Shown: positions 1-30,539, counted from the first letter of the stretch. The stretch: 64,000 nt of DNA from Stramonita haemastoma (GCA_030674155.1 CM060336.1:3236007-3300006), one strand, 5' to 3'. Made by a program: numbers and translations. Notes: generated by a model from the sequence alone, not told the origin.

Positions 1-99
1 ACAACTCTCCCCCCCCCCCCCCCCCCCACAATCCTCATTCCAACTTTTTCTCCTACTCGCTAGCATCCCACAGTGCACAAATCCAAAACTCATCAGTCA

Positions 100-505
100 A
101 GAGTGCGAAATTTAGAGCACCCCTTCCTTTTACCAAGACAGGTGTGGTCAGTTCCTGAGCGTATAATTAGCACCACAAGAGTAGCGCCACCCATTATTTT
201 ATTTTTTTTTCCTGTCTGCAACTGTATTTGTTTCCCTATCAGAGGCGTCTTTTTTCTACAGAATTTTGCCAGGGACAACCCTCTTGTTGCCATGGGTTCT
301 TTAACGTACCCTAAATAATTATATGTAACACACCGGACCTCAGTCTATCGTATCATCCAAAAGACTAGCACCCAGACCACCACTCATGATCTAATGGATG
401 GGGGAAAAGTTCCGTGCCAAAACGGGATTTGAACCGCCGCACTCTTCTGATCCAAACTTTTTGCTTTCTAGACAGGCGCGTCACCTCTAGACCACCAATC
501 CACCA
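100..505 (-). mobile_element. SINE family E, antisense, tRNA-like head at right
   Basis: TTTGCCAGGGACAACCCTCT, AACGGGATTTGAACCGCCGC and AGGCGCGTCACCTCTAGACC. The inverted box B (GGATTTGAACCGC) and box A (CCTCTAGACCACC) mark the tRNA head. Confidence 0.78.
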
Positions 506-623
506 TTATGAGCTGTTTGCTTGCTGTTGCTTTTAACATGAATTTGTGTGTAGTGCTGTATGTTTCTTTCCTTCTTTCTGAATAAACATTTAAACCACCT
601 ATCCCCCCCACCTGTGCACTCAC

Positions 624-18283
<17,660 letters not shown>

Positions 18284-18335
18284 CTGCACAACATAACAAT
18301 GATGATGATGATGATGATTCCAATAATCCAATGAT

Positions 18336-18427
18336 TAAGGTAAAGGTGTCCCATATCCTATGTGGTCATAGGGGAGTGAGGAATCAGAGACCTCAGCTTC
18401 TCTAGGGGCCAGCATATTGAGGGTGGC
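18336..18427 (-). mobile_element. SINE family B, interrupted by the gap
   Basis: Only the tail third (AAGGTGTCCCATATCC to CATATTGAGGGTGGC) is visible before the N run. Confidence 0.85.
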
Positions 18428-18527
18428 NNNNNNNNNNNNNNNNNNNNNNNNNNNNNNNNNNNNNNNNNNNNNNNNNNNNNNNNNNNNNNNNNNNNNNNNN
18501 NNNNNNNNNNNNNNNNNNNNNNNNNNN
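18428..18527. other. Scaffold gap of 100 N
   Basis: Exactly 100 undetermined bases, the usual placeholder for a gap of unknown size. A family-B SINE enters it from the left and a (CA)n tract leaves on the right. LRP4 exons stop just left of it. Confidence 1.
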
Positions 18528-18532
18528 ACCCA

Positions 18533-18576
<44 letters not shown>

Positions 18577-18579
18577 CCC

Positions 18580-19247
18580 GGCTGCTAAATCCGGGTGCAT
18601 TTCACATTTTGTATAAAAAAAAATTAAAAAATAAAAAAAGATAATAATAATAAATAATTTAAAAAAACAATTCCAAGCTGCTAAACCCAAATGTAATTCA
18701 CAAAACATTTTTGCAACTACCCTCCCCCCCCTCTATCCCCCCCATTCCAGGCTGTGCTAAATCCAAATGTGATTCACACAAAAAAGTGTGTAAAATAGCC
18801 CCCACAATTCCGAGCTTCTAAATCCAGGTGTAATTCGCATTTTCTAAAATAAATTAGATATGTAAATAAATAAACCACAAGTCCCAGCTCCTTAATCCAA
18901 ATGTAATTCACAAAATAGTAAAAAAAATAAAAAGATAATAATAAACACACACACACACACCCAAAAAAAAACCAACAAAAAAACAAATAAAAAAAAAAAA
19001 AATACCACCACACTCACAATTCCAAACTATTAAACCCAGGTGCAACTTTTTTCTTTAAAAAAAAAAACACCCAAAACCCCTGGTTCTGAGCTGCAAAATC
19101 GAAATGTAATTCACATTTTTGTAAAGAAAAAAATTTTAATAAGAAAAAAAATCAAGATGCTAAATTCAAATGCAATTTATTAAACATTTTGCAAAAGAAA
19201 AAAAACCCGCACATATCCGAGCTGCTAAATCCAGTTGCAATGCACAT

Positions 19248-19291
<44 letters not shown>

Positions 19292-19344
19292 AAAACCCCC
19301 CACATATCCCAGATGTTAAATCCAGGTGTAATTTACATTTTGTA

Positions 19345-19388
<44 letters not shown>

Positions 19389-19830
19389 GTCACAATTTAC
19401 AAGCTGCAAAATCCAGCTGTAGTTCATATTTTGTATTAAAAAACAAAACAAAAAAAACCCCAGTAAAATATACAAAAAACATTCCGAGCTGCTAAATCTA
19501 AATATAATGCAACAAAAATAGAGGAAAAAACTCAATTCCGAGCTGCTTAATCGAAATGTAATTTACACAATATGTAGCAAAAAAAAAAAACAGCCACAAT
19601 TCTGAGCTGCTAAATCCTGGTGTCATTTACATTTTCTAAAAAAAAAAAAAAAAGAAAAAAAAAGAAGAAACCACAATTCCGAACTGCTTAATTCAAATGT
19701 AATATACAAAACAAAAAAAATTCAGGTGTAGTTCATATTTTATTAAAAATTAAAAAAAAAACAACATAAACCAGAATTCCCAGCTGCTAAATCCAAGTGT
19801 AATTCAGAAAACATAAAAAAGCGCCACCCT
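18580..19830. repeat. Degenerate minisatellite, CCGAGCTGCTAAATCCAGGT units
   Basis: About 16 units of 45-80 bp: TTCC(G/C)AGCTGCTAAATCC, AGGTGTAATTCACATTTTGT, then an A-rich spacer of varying length including (AAAT)n. Confidence 0.9.
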
Positions 19831-20417
19831 ACCACCCACACTACATTGAAAAAAATTCAAGAAAGTTTTTTTCTCTTGGCTTTACAATCTACATCTTTGT
19901 TTCACATCATACCATTATTATCGTAATTACCTGATCTTGACATATGTTTACAAACAAAACAGCTGATTACATAATGACACCATTGTTATCAAATTGACAT
20001 TCAGTTTGATTCAGAATAAACTGTACAAACACAAAACAAACTTAGTTTAAGATCACCTATTTGTATATATATAAAAAAAAACCGCCACCCTACCACCCAC
20101 ACTGCAATTTAGAGAAAATTGTCAAAAATGCAAGAAAATACTTTCCTATATAATGTTTTACAATGTACATATTTGCTTTACATAACACCATTTATAGTGT
20201 ACACCATCTGTTCACTTTACTCCATCAATACTGTATAACATAACTGCTCTTCATACTATATATTCATCGTCTTACCTTTCTTTTAAATAATTCTGATTTT
20301 TATATAATTATATTCACATACAAAAAGCTGAGTACATACTGACACCATTGTTATCAAATTGAAATTCAATTTGATTCAGGAAAAAAACATGGAAAAATAA
20401 AATAAACATTTATGAAA

Positions 20418-20472
<55 letters not shown>

Positions 20473-21600
20473 TAAAATAAAATAAAAATAAAAAAGCCAC
20501 CCTACCTCCCACACAGCTATTTAAAAAATAAAAAATGCAAGCAACTGCTTTCCTGTTTCTGGCAACTGCTTTCCTGTTTCTCTCCTTTTCTTTACAATAT
20601 TTGCTTTATATCACACCATTTATACTGTACATCTGTTATACTGTGCAACAAACACTTTTCATACTACATCTTTTCTTTCGACCTTATTTTCTTTCTTTCC
20701 TCTTGTCTTCCTTTCGTAAATCTTATTTTTAAATCATATCCATACACCCGAGTACATGCATTAAAACGTTTCTGTATTTTTTTCGACAATTACTTTAAGA
20801 AAACAATTGTGCAAACATAGAAGTCGAGCTTATTTACAGATGATCTGTAAAGACAGAAAAGGCGACCACAATGCCAACATGGCAATTATTTTTTTTAACA
20901 TCAAAACTGGCAGGAACAGTAACAAGCTTTTCTTTTATCTTTTTTGTTTTTAAAATTTACATCTTTGCTATAAAAAAAATTATATCATATCATTAATACT
21001 GAACATCTTTCACATCACTTCATCAATTAAAGTACAATAGCATTTTTACTCCTTTTCATGCTAAACTTTTTCTCTTTCTTTCTTCTCCTCTTCATTTTTC
21101 TTCTGCCGTTTCTTTTTTCTTTTTTTTTTCAAATGCAGCTGGATACATGATGAAAGTATTTTCGTTTCCACATGTCCCTCATTGGACTTGAAATTTAAAA
21201 AAAAAAGAAAAAAAAAAAGGTGCAAACACAGGGATCCAACTCATTTTAAGATTCTCTGGTTGCAAAAAAGCGCCACCCTACCGCCCACACTGCATTGAAA
21301 AAAATCGTCAATATAACCAATGGTCTTTTTCGTTTTTTTGTTCGAGGATTTTTTTGTTACTGTTTTTCTACTATACAATTTTTTGCTTTTGGCTTCACAT
21401 CACACCATCAATACTGTGCAACATTTTTTTTTTACATACACTATCAATACTGCACAGCATCTTTCTTACATTGCAACATTCTCTTCAGTTTTTTTTCTCT
21501 CTAATTTTTTCCTTTTTCCTTCTTTCTTTAGAATCTTCTTACATTATGCATAATTATTTCAAAATGCAATCTATAATCAATATTCTCGACTTTTTGACAA
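19810..21600. repeat. Five tandem copies of a 0.26-0.41 kb AT-rich unit
   Basis: Units start near 19816, 20080, 20495, 20857 and 21266. Four starts carry GCCACCCTACC.CCCACAC. Each continues with a TTTACAAT..ACAT.TTTGC block, CACACCAT..ATACTGTAC and T-rich DNA. Confidence 0.85.
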
Positions 21601-22208
21601 TGTGATTACAAAAATCTTGCAAAACAAAGGGGACTAAGTTCACCCAACTACACAAAAAGAGCAAACAAACTACATCCTACTAATCAATATTTTGAGGACA
21701 ACAAAAAGTAAAAGTGAAAGAGCTTTCCCCTTGATCAGGTTAAAGAAGAAAAAAAAACCCACCAGAAGAACAAAAATGCTGTTTGTATTGCAATTAAATA
21801 CCAGGGGAAAAAATCGGTAATACTGAACTATCACTTTCATAGATTACAGCAAGCCTTAACAGTCTTCTTAAGTACAATCACTCGCTTACAATCAACCCAA
21901 CAAGCTTTTCAGGATACCTGGTTTGACTCCTGATCTTTCAACCAACATCTACAGGTAAATCAACTGTCAAGCTAAAAATTACATTTCGAATATTGATTTT
22001 AAAAAAAAACAGAAAAAATGAACCACAATCCAGATTACATCCATCATAAGGGGACCTCCATTTATCTAAGTAAACTACTCATACACACCACACATGTGTA
22101 CTGCTATTACAGCAGCACATGAAAGTGATGGGTGACCATGATATACCATAGAACGATTTGCCTGCTGCATCAAAAAATTAGTTAAAACTGGATTTCATCT
22201 TCCCTCCC

Positions 22209-22276
<68 letters not shown>

Positions 22277-23835
22277 CTTTTAGTCCTCTACTCCTACTTT
22301 ACAGCCGTTTCTTACCTCCCATTTTAATCACCTCCCCCCTTTCCCAAAATGCAGCCTCACGCCTCCTCCCCACATCTTGTTCCTCCTACTCTCCCACCCC
22401 CTATGATTATACAATCATGCATATGAAACAAATTCCTTGGACTTTTTCCCTAGAGTTTTTCAACAATATTTTAGGACAGCTTTCTTTTTCAATAAAGGCG
22501 CCCCTACGTTTTCTTTAAAATCTGGTCTTAATGCCAACCACCCCCGCCTCCATCTTGTCCACACACACACACACACACAGAGCTATCATTCCTCTCTCCC
22601 CATCCCCATGAACTAGGGCATGCCTTCTACCCCTCCCCATCCTACTATCTCTTTCCCCACAAAAATTAGGATCCAACCAACTTGCGCCCTACCAATTTTC
22701 GAAGATCACAAAGGCCATCAATTTATATAAGTGGACTGTTACTTTGGCCAATTTAAAAAAAAAATCTCTGTAGTTCCTTGTATCAATCAACATCCAGGCC
22801 AACCGTAAGGGTCAACCCAGGACGGTTACCATGTTGTGGGAAAAACCACATCAACGACACATAAAATGAGATAAAACCAAAAAATCAGATTCCTTAAAAC
22901 TTATTTCGTAGTAGTCCCGAAACATCTTTACATATATCAGACAGGAAAAGTTCCGAATCTCTCAGAATTTTAAAACAAAATTAATGTTGTCCGGTGGCAT
23001 ATCGCAAGAAAAGGTTCTATAGCGAGTCTGCAGGAAAATGCTTGTGGCCTATTACCTTGAACATCTCGACAATCAACACACGCCCTACAGATTTTTGTGT
23101 GTTTTTTTTCTTCCCACTGTCAGCCTGCATCATAGTACCTTCCTGCCTTTGTGTCCACATGTAGGGTCAGGGGGGGGGGGGGGGGGTTAAAAAAAACAAA
23201 AAAAAACACACACCAAAGTTAGTATAAAGGTTGAGTGTTAGTATTAACACTGGTGAACAAAAGGGGTAGGGGTTGGTTGCTGGTCAGTGAATTGCATGGC
23301 TGCATGCATGCATATGGACACAAGGGCACATAGACACTAGGATACTTAGGCTTTTTTGTGATTAGGAGTTTTTGACCAGTCCTAACCAAAAGCAACTTTT
23401 TTTCCTTGCTTTTTAGGTTTACCATCAGCTGAAGTTTTTCTTTCCTTTGCTGGTGAGATTTTTTGAGTACGCGACCGTTTTCTGTTTACCGTAAAAGTAT
23501 CTGTATTCGGAATCGAGGATAGCTTTAAGCTCGAATACTTCTTTTTACCCGATACGATCCAAGATGTCTATAAATCCAATTGAATTGTTTTAATTCTAGA
23601 GCTCTGAGGCCCACCAATGGTCAGAATGTCGCGTATGCAACTGTTTTTGCCCACATTCTGAAAAAATCTTTAGGAATTAAATACTCTCAATTCTATTATC
23701 TCCCTTACGCAGCCCAATTACTTCCCCTTGTCTGATCTGAATATGCATGTCCTAGTCCATCCTCCCACCCAATCCCTCCGTTTTTCCATCCTTTAAAGTC
23801 TTACCGAAAAGAAATGCGATAATTACTACCATCCC

Positions 23836-23875
<40 letters not shown>

Positions 23876-25670
23876 CACACACTGCCATTTAGCTAGGTCT
23901 GAAGGACAAAAATGCTTTCAATTAAATCTAAAGGGACTATTTCTTTTACACTAGAGTGCAGTTACTAAAATTTTGCATCGCTTGCGGGCATCTTACGGAA
24001 ATCGGGCATGGGAACAGAACCTACCCTTCCCCAGGTTGAAATTTGCTTGCCAGTTTCTATCTCACAGGCGGCATAGATGATACTGGGTCACGGTGTCACC
24101 AGTAGAAGAGAACACCTAGGACCCTAAAGGAAATGGGGTGAACAATTCTGTACAGTTAACTCGGTCCTAGGGAATGGGGACAAACCCAAGGGGAAAATAT
24201 TGCAGCAGCAGTCACAAATCGCAATGGTATGCCATGATAAGCCAACACATAAGACTTGCCTACACTTCTCTAACCTTGTTGCATTATCAACGAATACGGA
24301 TGAAAATATTCTAAACATATTTTTTCTCTCTTGCACACAAAAAAAATATTGGAAAATACTAAGTCGTATAGCAGTAGCAATTTCCATACAGCATCAGCGT
24401 TTATAGTTTAGTGACTCAATTTTCCATTTCAAATAAAAGGGGAAAAAGTCAAAGTGCTCTTTAAAAAGGAGTTTTTAACAAGTTCTCTTTTCTATCATTT
24501 TTGCGATGTTTAAAGACGCATTCTATCATCCTTTTCTAAAAAGATTTTTTTTTTTAATTGTCTCCTGGGGGAAAATATAAAAATCAGATCTGCATGTGTT
24601 CTCTCCCTTGTTCTATGTACATGTGCGTCTCGACTTGTTCACAAGTATATTACAAAGTTACCTTTTATGTCTTTGTTCCATTTGCACGTACATCTCATTG
24701 GATAAGACGACTCTTCATTTCTGTTGGTGCCATCTTTGTGATTTTCGTTTTTGCAGTTTAGTTTTGATAAAAGTTTGGGTTTTTAAAAAATCATTTTTCC
24801 CTCAAAAATCTTTCTTTCGTGGTGGGGGCATTATCCCTTTCATTGTATATGCAGAATAATCTACAACCATGATAATATGCAAAACAATTACAAAAACCAT
24901 AAATCACTCAAAACAAGGAAAGGGGGTTAACATTTTTCTTTGTTGCTAACATTCTCTCCCCTTTACTCTGGAAAGAGATAGGAGAGGGAGCGAAAACGAG
25001 TGCTTGGCACATCACTCTTCATAGTCAATTACAAAAAAAATCTGTAGCAAATGATTTCCCTTTCTTCAGATAGCTTCCATTGTTTCACACTAACTTCTCC
25101 AGCAATGGTTGACATGGCTAAGATGATGCATGTACAACTAAAGTATGTATCCCATCTGAATACATTTCTTTTTGGTTTGCTGATGCTCTATTGTACGCTG
25201 GTGTGTTAAAAAAAGCATTAAGTAATAAAATTGTTTAAACCACAAAAGTATGTACTAAGTGACTACACTCGTCTGGGTTTGCTTCCCTTGTAAGTGTTGC
25301 AATTATACACTATCCCTTTTTCCACGTTATCACTTTCCTTAGCAGCATTTAAAATATATATATATATATATATTTTTTTTTACATTGTTCACTGCTTCAC
25401 GAGATTCACAACTGTGCATGTGTTTACTTTGATTTGCTTAATCTGTAGGTAATGAAATTGCTATAAAAAGGGGTTAAACTTGAATTTTTACAGATCATAC
25501 ACTTATCTCTAGGATATTGAAGGATGCAAGTTTTTACTAGGCAAATTTGTCCGTTTAAAATGAACATGTGAAGGCAGAAAATAGCAGTGTTACTTATAGA
25601 GAAATGAGTGGTAATGGTGGTGTGTTTGATGCGGAGAGTTGCACAGGCCTCGTGCGTACTACAATTGTGT
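21600..25670. other. AT-rich sequence with no gene recognised
   Basis: Only (CA)n at 22214-22273 and 23838-23874, a short G-run near 23170 and a weak family D relic near 23600. Both strands have frequent stops. It could be intron, 3' UTR or intergenic. Confidence 0.6.
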
Positions 25671-25674
25671 GACT

Positions 25675-26480
25675 GGTTTTCTTTACACGATTATCTTGGT
25701 GACGAAATCGATGTCCTTGCGCAGATAATGACAAATCGATGATAAAAGTCAATGTCATTGGTGACGAGAACGAAGTCGATTTCCTTGGCGATGATGATGA
25801 AGTCGATGATAAAGTCGATGTCCTTGGCGACAATGATAAAGTCGATGTTCTCGGTGACGATAACAGAGTCCTATGGGTGAGTTCCTTGTTATATAGGGAA
25901 TTTCTGGAGACAAAAGAAAAAAATCAACCTCAATAATTCAGCAATCAATCAGTCCATGTTCACAGACCCGTACTTTTCACGATTACATGATTATCTTGGT
26001 AACAAAATTGATGTCCTTGCGGCGATAATGACAAATCGATGATAAAAGTCGATGTCTTTGGCAACAATGATGAAGTCGATAATAAAGTCGATGTCCTTGG
26101 CGATGATGATGAAGTCGATGATAAAAGTCGATGTCCTCGGTGACGATAACACAGTCGATGTCCTCGGTGACGATAACACAGTCGATGTCCTCGGTGACGA
26201 TAACAGTCAACGTCCTCGGTGACGATAACACAGTCAATGTCCTCGGTGAAAATAACAGTCGATGTCCTCGGTGACGATAACAAAGTCGATGTCCTCGGTG
26301 ACGATAACAAAGTCGATGTCCTCGGTGACGATAACAAAGTCGATGTCCTCAGTGACCATAACAAAGTCCTATGGACGAGTTCCTTGTTATGAAGTGAATT
26401 TCTGGAGACAACAGAAAAAAAAATTAACCTCAATGCTTCAGCAATCAACCAGCCCATGTTCACAGACCCGTACTTTTTAA
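25675..26480. repeat. 27-bp minisatellite inside a duplicated block
   Basis: GTCGATGTCCTCGGTGACGA units, 27 bp in the cleanest part (26140-26350). A whole block (25675-25975) recurs at 25976-26480 with the same start (GATTATCTTGGT.AC.AAAT) and end (CATGTTCACAGACCCGTACT). Confidence 0.9.
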
Positions 26481-27432
26481 ATACCTTTACATTTTCCATT
26501 ATCCTCGATATAAAAGAACAAATAAATAAAAACAAATAAATAAAATAAATAAATATTCATAAGACATTTCAATCCCTTTAACTATTGTCGGTTCTTTCCC
26601 TTGATTTTTTTTAAACACAAGTTAGTTTTTTTTTCCTTTTGATTTTCAAAAAAAAAATGAACAAGCAATTTTAATTTGGAATGTGCTTTGTATGAACAAA
26701 CTGACTTGGTACACCTTGTAGTTATTGTTGTATGATCTACAAATATTGTCATACCACTGATCTGTAAGCAGTTCTCTTCCTTGGTTCAATGACTGGTATA
26801 TATCTTTAGAATTTTTTTTTACGACTAAAAATAATGCTAGAAGGGCTCAAAATAACTTCCCCAAAATATTCCATAGCCTGTACTAGTTATTGTAGATTTG
26901 TTGGCAAATGCAGCACAGACAGTAGTGAGAAAATTAACACATCATAATTATGCCTGAGACTTTTAAAACCTTTAACTGCCGTTGGTTACTTCCCTTTGAT
27001 TTTTAAACACTGGTAATCCCCACCCCCCAAAAATTCTATATTCCCACAATTTTTTTTTTCTAAGTAAGTTTGTTTCGAACTTATTTTTGTAATAAAGTGA
27101 CAGTAAATATTGTATTTAGTCTAGCATGTATGGGCATTATTGTCAGTCCAGTGAGTCTTCTGAGCTTCCCTCAGTTCTTTTTCTTTACTATTGACTGAAC
27201 TTTTTAAAATATTCTATTTCCACTTTTTTTTCTCAAGTAATTTTTTTTAAATTTCTGAATAAACTCAGTACACAAATTCCAATTTTGCAGGATTTACAGT
27301 ATTGTCTGACTACAATATCTCTCCCCACTTCCTAGTTCCTTCCCTTCATTCTCTGCCTGATGTTTATTTTTGGGGGAGTTAAAATTCCTCAAGTCGCAAT
27401 ATTTACCAAGTATTGAATTGCATTCAATTCAC

Positions 27433-27434
<2 letters not shown>

Positions 27435-27507
<73 letters not shown>

Positions 27508-27508
27508 G
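27435..27508. repeat. (AT)n microsatellite
   Basis: About 70 bp of alternating AT with two short breaks, just downstream of candidate exon 27566-27731. Confidence 0.95.
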
Positions 27509-27565
27509 CAGTTTTCAGGTCTTCAAACACTAACTAGCTGAACAGCAGATAAACTACACTCTCAC

Positions 27566-27731
27566 CTTGAGCGTCTGGAAGTCCAGTACATTAGTGTCTT
27601 GCTTCCTTGTCATGCAGACAGGGTCTGGCAACACGTCTGGTAGCGTTACCCAGTGGTCTTGGCGACAGGAGCTGACATTTCCTGATGGTGTGGTCAGGAT
27701 TTCACTGTCACTGTTCTCCATCACATGGCAT
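27566..27731 (-). CDS. Candidate exon of an unrecognised protein (copy B)
   Basis: Open reading of 55 codons between a good acceptor (TTGTTCCACCAG) and donor (AAG/GTGAGAG). It encodes CHVMENSDSEIL, SSCRQDHWVTLPDVLPDPVC and MTRKQDTNVLDFQTLK. The cysteines and lack of low complexity look like a real extracellular domain, but I recognise no family. Its first base completes the AG left by exon 28474-28635, giving a continuous 108-codon reading. The two exons appear to be tandem paralogues: CACCTTG at the donor, TTCCTTGT and a TGGCA.CAC stretch align at DNA level. No start, stop or further exon was found, so a gene fragment or pseudogene remains possible. Confidence 0.45.
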
Positions 27732-27821
27732 CTGGTGGAACAAGACTACATCATTAAGATTAAAAAGTTGTCGACAATAACCAAAACAAAAGATCAATAA
27801 ACGAGTGACTAGCAAAAACTT

Positions 27822-28002
27822 AGGAACTGTTTGGAAAATAAATGTCAGGAACTCTTTAGAAAAAATGTATCTTTACAAAAAAATGTAGTGAACTCCTTGG
27901 CAAAATGCAACTCTCTTTGAAAAAATGTAAGGAACTCTTTGGAAACAATGCAAAGAACTCTTTGGAAAAAATCTAAGGAATTCTTTTGGAAAAAATGTCA
28001 CT
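27822..28002. repeat. About 24-bp tandem repeat
   Basis: About seven units of AAGGAACTCTTTGGAAAAAA, lying in the intron between the two candidate exons. Confidence 0.88.
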
Positions 28003-28319
28003 CAGACCTCTAATTCCTGTCTATTTCCCTCGATTTTTCAACACCACCGATTCACAAATTATGATATTATTATATATTTTTGCAAGTCTTTAAACCAGTA
28101 GTTTAATATAAATTAACGCTTTTATTCTTGAAGAAAAATAATGCTGCGCACATTGTGTTTGGCCTTGCACGATTTATAAATGTTATCAGACTATTAAGAT
28201 CTCTCAACTTCTGTTTAGTTCTCTCCATGTCAGTGAGCAAGGAATATTTGGGGGGAAATATTCAACAAATAATTATGTTAAGCATCCCAGTAGTTTTTAA
28301 GCTACATGCAAATTTAAAC

Positions 28320-28487
28320 AGCTGAACAGCAGATAAGAGAAAATTATTTCTCACTTTAAATAGCTGAACAGCAGATAAGAGAAAATTAATTCTCACTTTA
28401 AATAGATGAACAGTAGATAAGAGAAAATTGATTCTCACCTTAAACAGCTGAACAGCAGATAAGAAATTTTCACCTTGGCTGTGTAGA
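28320..28487. repeat. 42-bp tandem repeat carrying donor-like sites
   Basis: Four copies at exact 42-bp spacing (AGCTGAACAG at 28320, 28362, 28404 with one change, 28446). On the minus strand each holds an AAG/GTGAGAAT-like sequence. The last one is the donor region of exon 28474-28635. The same block flanks the exon at 27566. Confidence 0.85.
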
Positions 28488-28635
28488 AATCAACCAGAGC
28501 TTTTCTCGATTCCTTGTGAAGCATGTAGGCATGGCATCACGGCTTTGGAACCACTGTGAAGAAGCCAGGGCTGACAGGGCAAGACAGTAACTGCTAGGAT
28601 GGTCTTCACTGCAGCTGATCTCGACAGCACGGTTT
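28474..28635 (-). CDS. Candidate exon of an unrecognised protein (copy A)
   Basis: Acceptor T(12)ATAG, then NRAVEISCSEDHPSSYCLAL, SALASSQWFQSRDAMPTCFT and RNREKLWLISTQP, ending CCA AG/GTGAAA. It shares a P.C.TR......(L/F).T pattern with the exon at 27566-27731 and joins it in phase. No domain is recognised. A 42-bp tandem repeat of the donor side lies next to it. Confidence 0.45.
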
Positions 28636-28789
28636 CTATAAAAAAAAAAATCACAAAGATTAAAATTGAAAAAAATGAAGAAACGAATAAATGATTTTTG
28701 ACTAGAAGAGACAAAAAGTACCAACAGAGAGGAACATGGGGATAAAACCATAATGTCTTGGGATTTTCAATCCCTTTTCTCTTTTCTTT

Positions 28790-29122
28790 ATTCTTTTATA
28801 TCGAGGATAATGGAATAAGCACTCATGTGCTTTTACATCCAGTCCCCGTGTGCATGCAGTTTTGTAAATCTTATCTGTTCCCACCAGCACACAATGGCCT
28901 ACTCTTACGAAAAGCGAGACAGGATTTAACATGTGCGCAAGATGTTCTGCGTGCGTTCGCACACGGGGCCGCCTCGGTTTATAGTCTCATCCGAAAGACT
29001 TTTGGGGAGAGTGGAGTCAGCACTGATGTTAACTCCAGGAGAAAAATACCCTCGAACGGAAATCGAACCCGGGTCTTCAAATTGCGAGGCAATGTTCTGA
29101 CCACTAGGCTATCCGTCTTAAT
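28790..29122 (-). mobile_element. SINE family C, full-length reference copy
   Basis: On the minus strand, a tRNA-like head (GATAGCCTAGTGGTCAGAAC and GGGTTCGATTTCC) is followed by the body GATGTTCTGCGTGCGT in reverse, GTAGGCCATTGTGTG-type core and the tail ATTCCATTATCCTCGATATA. It defines the commonest repeat of the window. Confidence 0.85.
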
Positions 29123-29194
29123 TCGTGTCAGTTACCTCCCTTGATTCAGTATCTGATGTAGTTATCTCCCTTGATTCAGTGACTGGTGTAATTA

Positions 29195-29315
29195 CAGGCT
29201 AAGGAAACATTACTCGTGTGTATGCAGTTTTGTTCCCACCGCTCACAATCGCCTTCTCTTCCGAAAATGGGTCGGGTTTTAACGTGTGCGCAAGATGTTC
29301 TGCGTACTCTACCTT
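29195..29315 (-). mobile_element. SINE family C, antisense fragment
   Basis: ACTCGTGTGTATGCAGTTTT to GTGCGCAAGATGTTCTGCGT. Confidence 0.7.
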
Positions 29316-29569
29316 CACTATTCTACTGTCATTGGGTGGGAGGGGGGGGGGGGGGGTTCATCGTTTGGTGAGGCAGTCTTGTATTTTATAAAAATATCTA
29401 TATAAATATAGGCTTACAGCCTTAGAAATTTTGTGCAAGACATTGGCTCAACTGTAACAAATTATGTACTTATTCTATTGTTATGGGGGGGGGGGCGGGG
29501 CTTTCCAACGTTTCTATATAGGCCTATAGCCTTTGTTATTTTGTGCAAGACATTGGATCAGCTGTAACA

Positions 29570-30345
29570 AAATGTACCTACCCAGACAGATCTTTGATAG
29601 GAGTTCCGACGACGACAGCAACAATGATGTGGTTCAGTGAGAGGGGGGGGGGGGGGGCAGAACTTTGATGGGACAAGTTCCTCGGATGACGGGAACAAGG
29701 CTGTGTGATTCAGTGACGCAGGCAGGCAGAACTTTGATAGTTCGATGCAGGAACAAGGCTTGTGTTAGGGGGGGGGGGGGGGGGGGGGGGTGGCGCGGCA
29801 GAACTTTGAACATCAGATGACCGGAACAATGCTGTGTTTCAGTGACGGGGGGGGGGGGGGGGGGGGGCAGAACTTTGATTGTTCTTCAGATGGACCGGGA
29901 GCAAGGCTGAGTGGTTTCAGTGACGGGGGGGGGGGGGGCGCAGAACTTTGATAGGTACAAGTTCCTCGGATGCCCGGAACAACGCATGATTTCAGGGACA
30001 GGGCGGGTTTGGAGAGGACAAGTTCCTCACATGACCGGAACAATGACTGGTGGTTCACTGAGACGGCAGAACTTTGATAGCAGCACCTCGGGTGACAGGA
30101 ACAAGGCTGTGGTTCAGTGGGGGGGGGGGGGGGGGGGGGTCAGAACTTAGATATGACAAGTTCCTGGGATGACAGGAGAGCAATACTGTGGTTCAGTGAG
30201 GCAGGCACGGTTTGGATAGGAGTTCCTCAGATTGACAGGAACATTGCTGTGGTTCAGGAAGGCAGGCAGAACTTTCATAAGGAGTTCCTCAGATTGACAG
30301 GAACAATGCAGTGGTTCAGTGGTACACACAGGCAAGGGTTTGGAC
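29570..30345. repeat. Minisatellite with G-tracts, 55-75 bp units
   Basis: About 11 units of CAGAACTTTGATAGGACAAG, TTCCTCGGATGACAGGAACA and GCTGTGGTTCAGTGA followed by a G run of up to 26. Confidence 0.9.
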
Positions 30346-30539
30346 AGACCAAGTCCCCCAGGGCGATTCCAACAACGCAAAGGTACCGTTCCACCAAACG
30401 TAGGCATGATCCACCTGACTTTATCCCCCATTAAAATTCCCGTGGAATCAAGGACAAGGAAGGAATTATCAGGAAACTTCAGACATCTGAGGGAGTGGCT
30501 AAATCAGTCCCCTCTCATGAACATGTATCTGCGAGATTC

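Noticed and set aside
25960..26535. 191-residue Ser/Thr/Arg repeat protein
   Set aside because: It is the reverse reading of the 27-bp minisatellite; other frames are open too, so coding is not supported.
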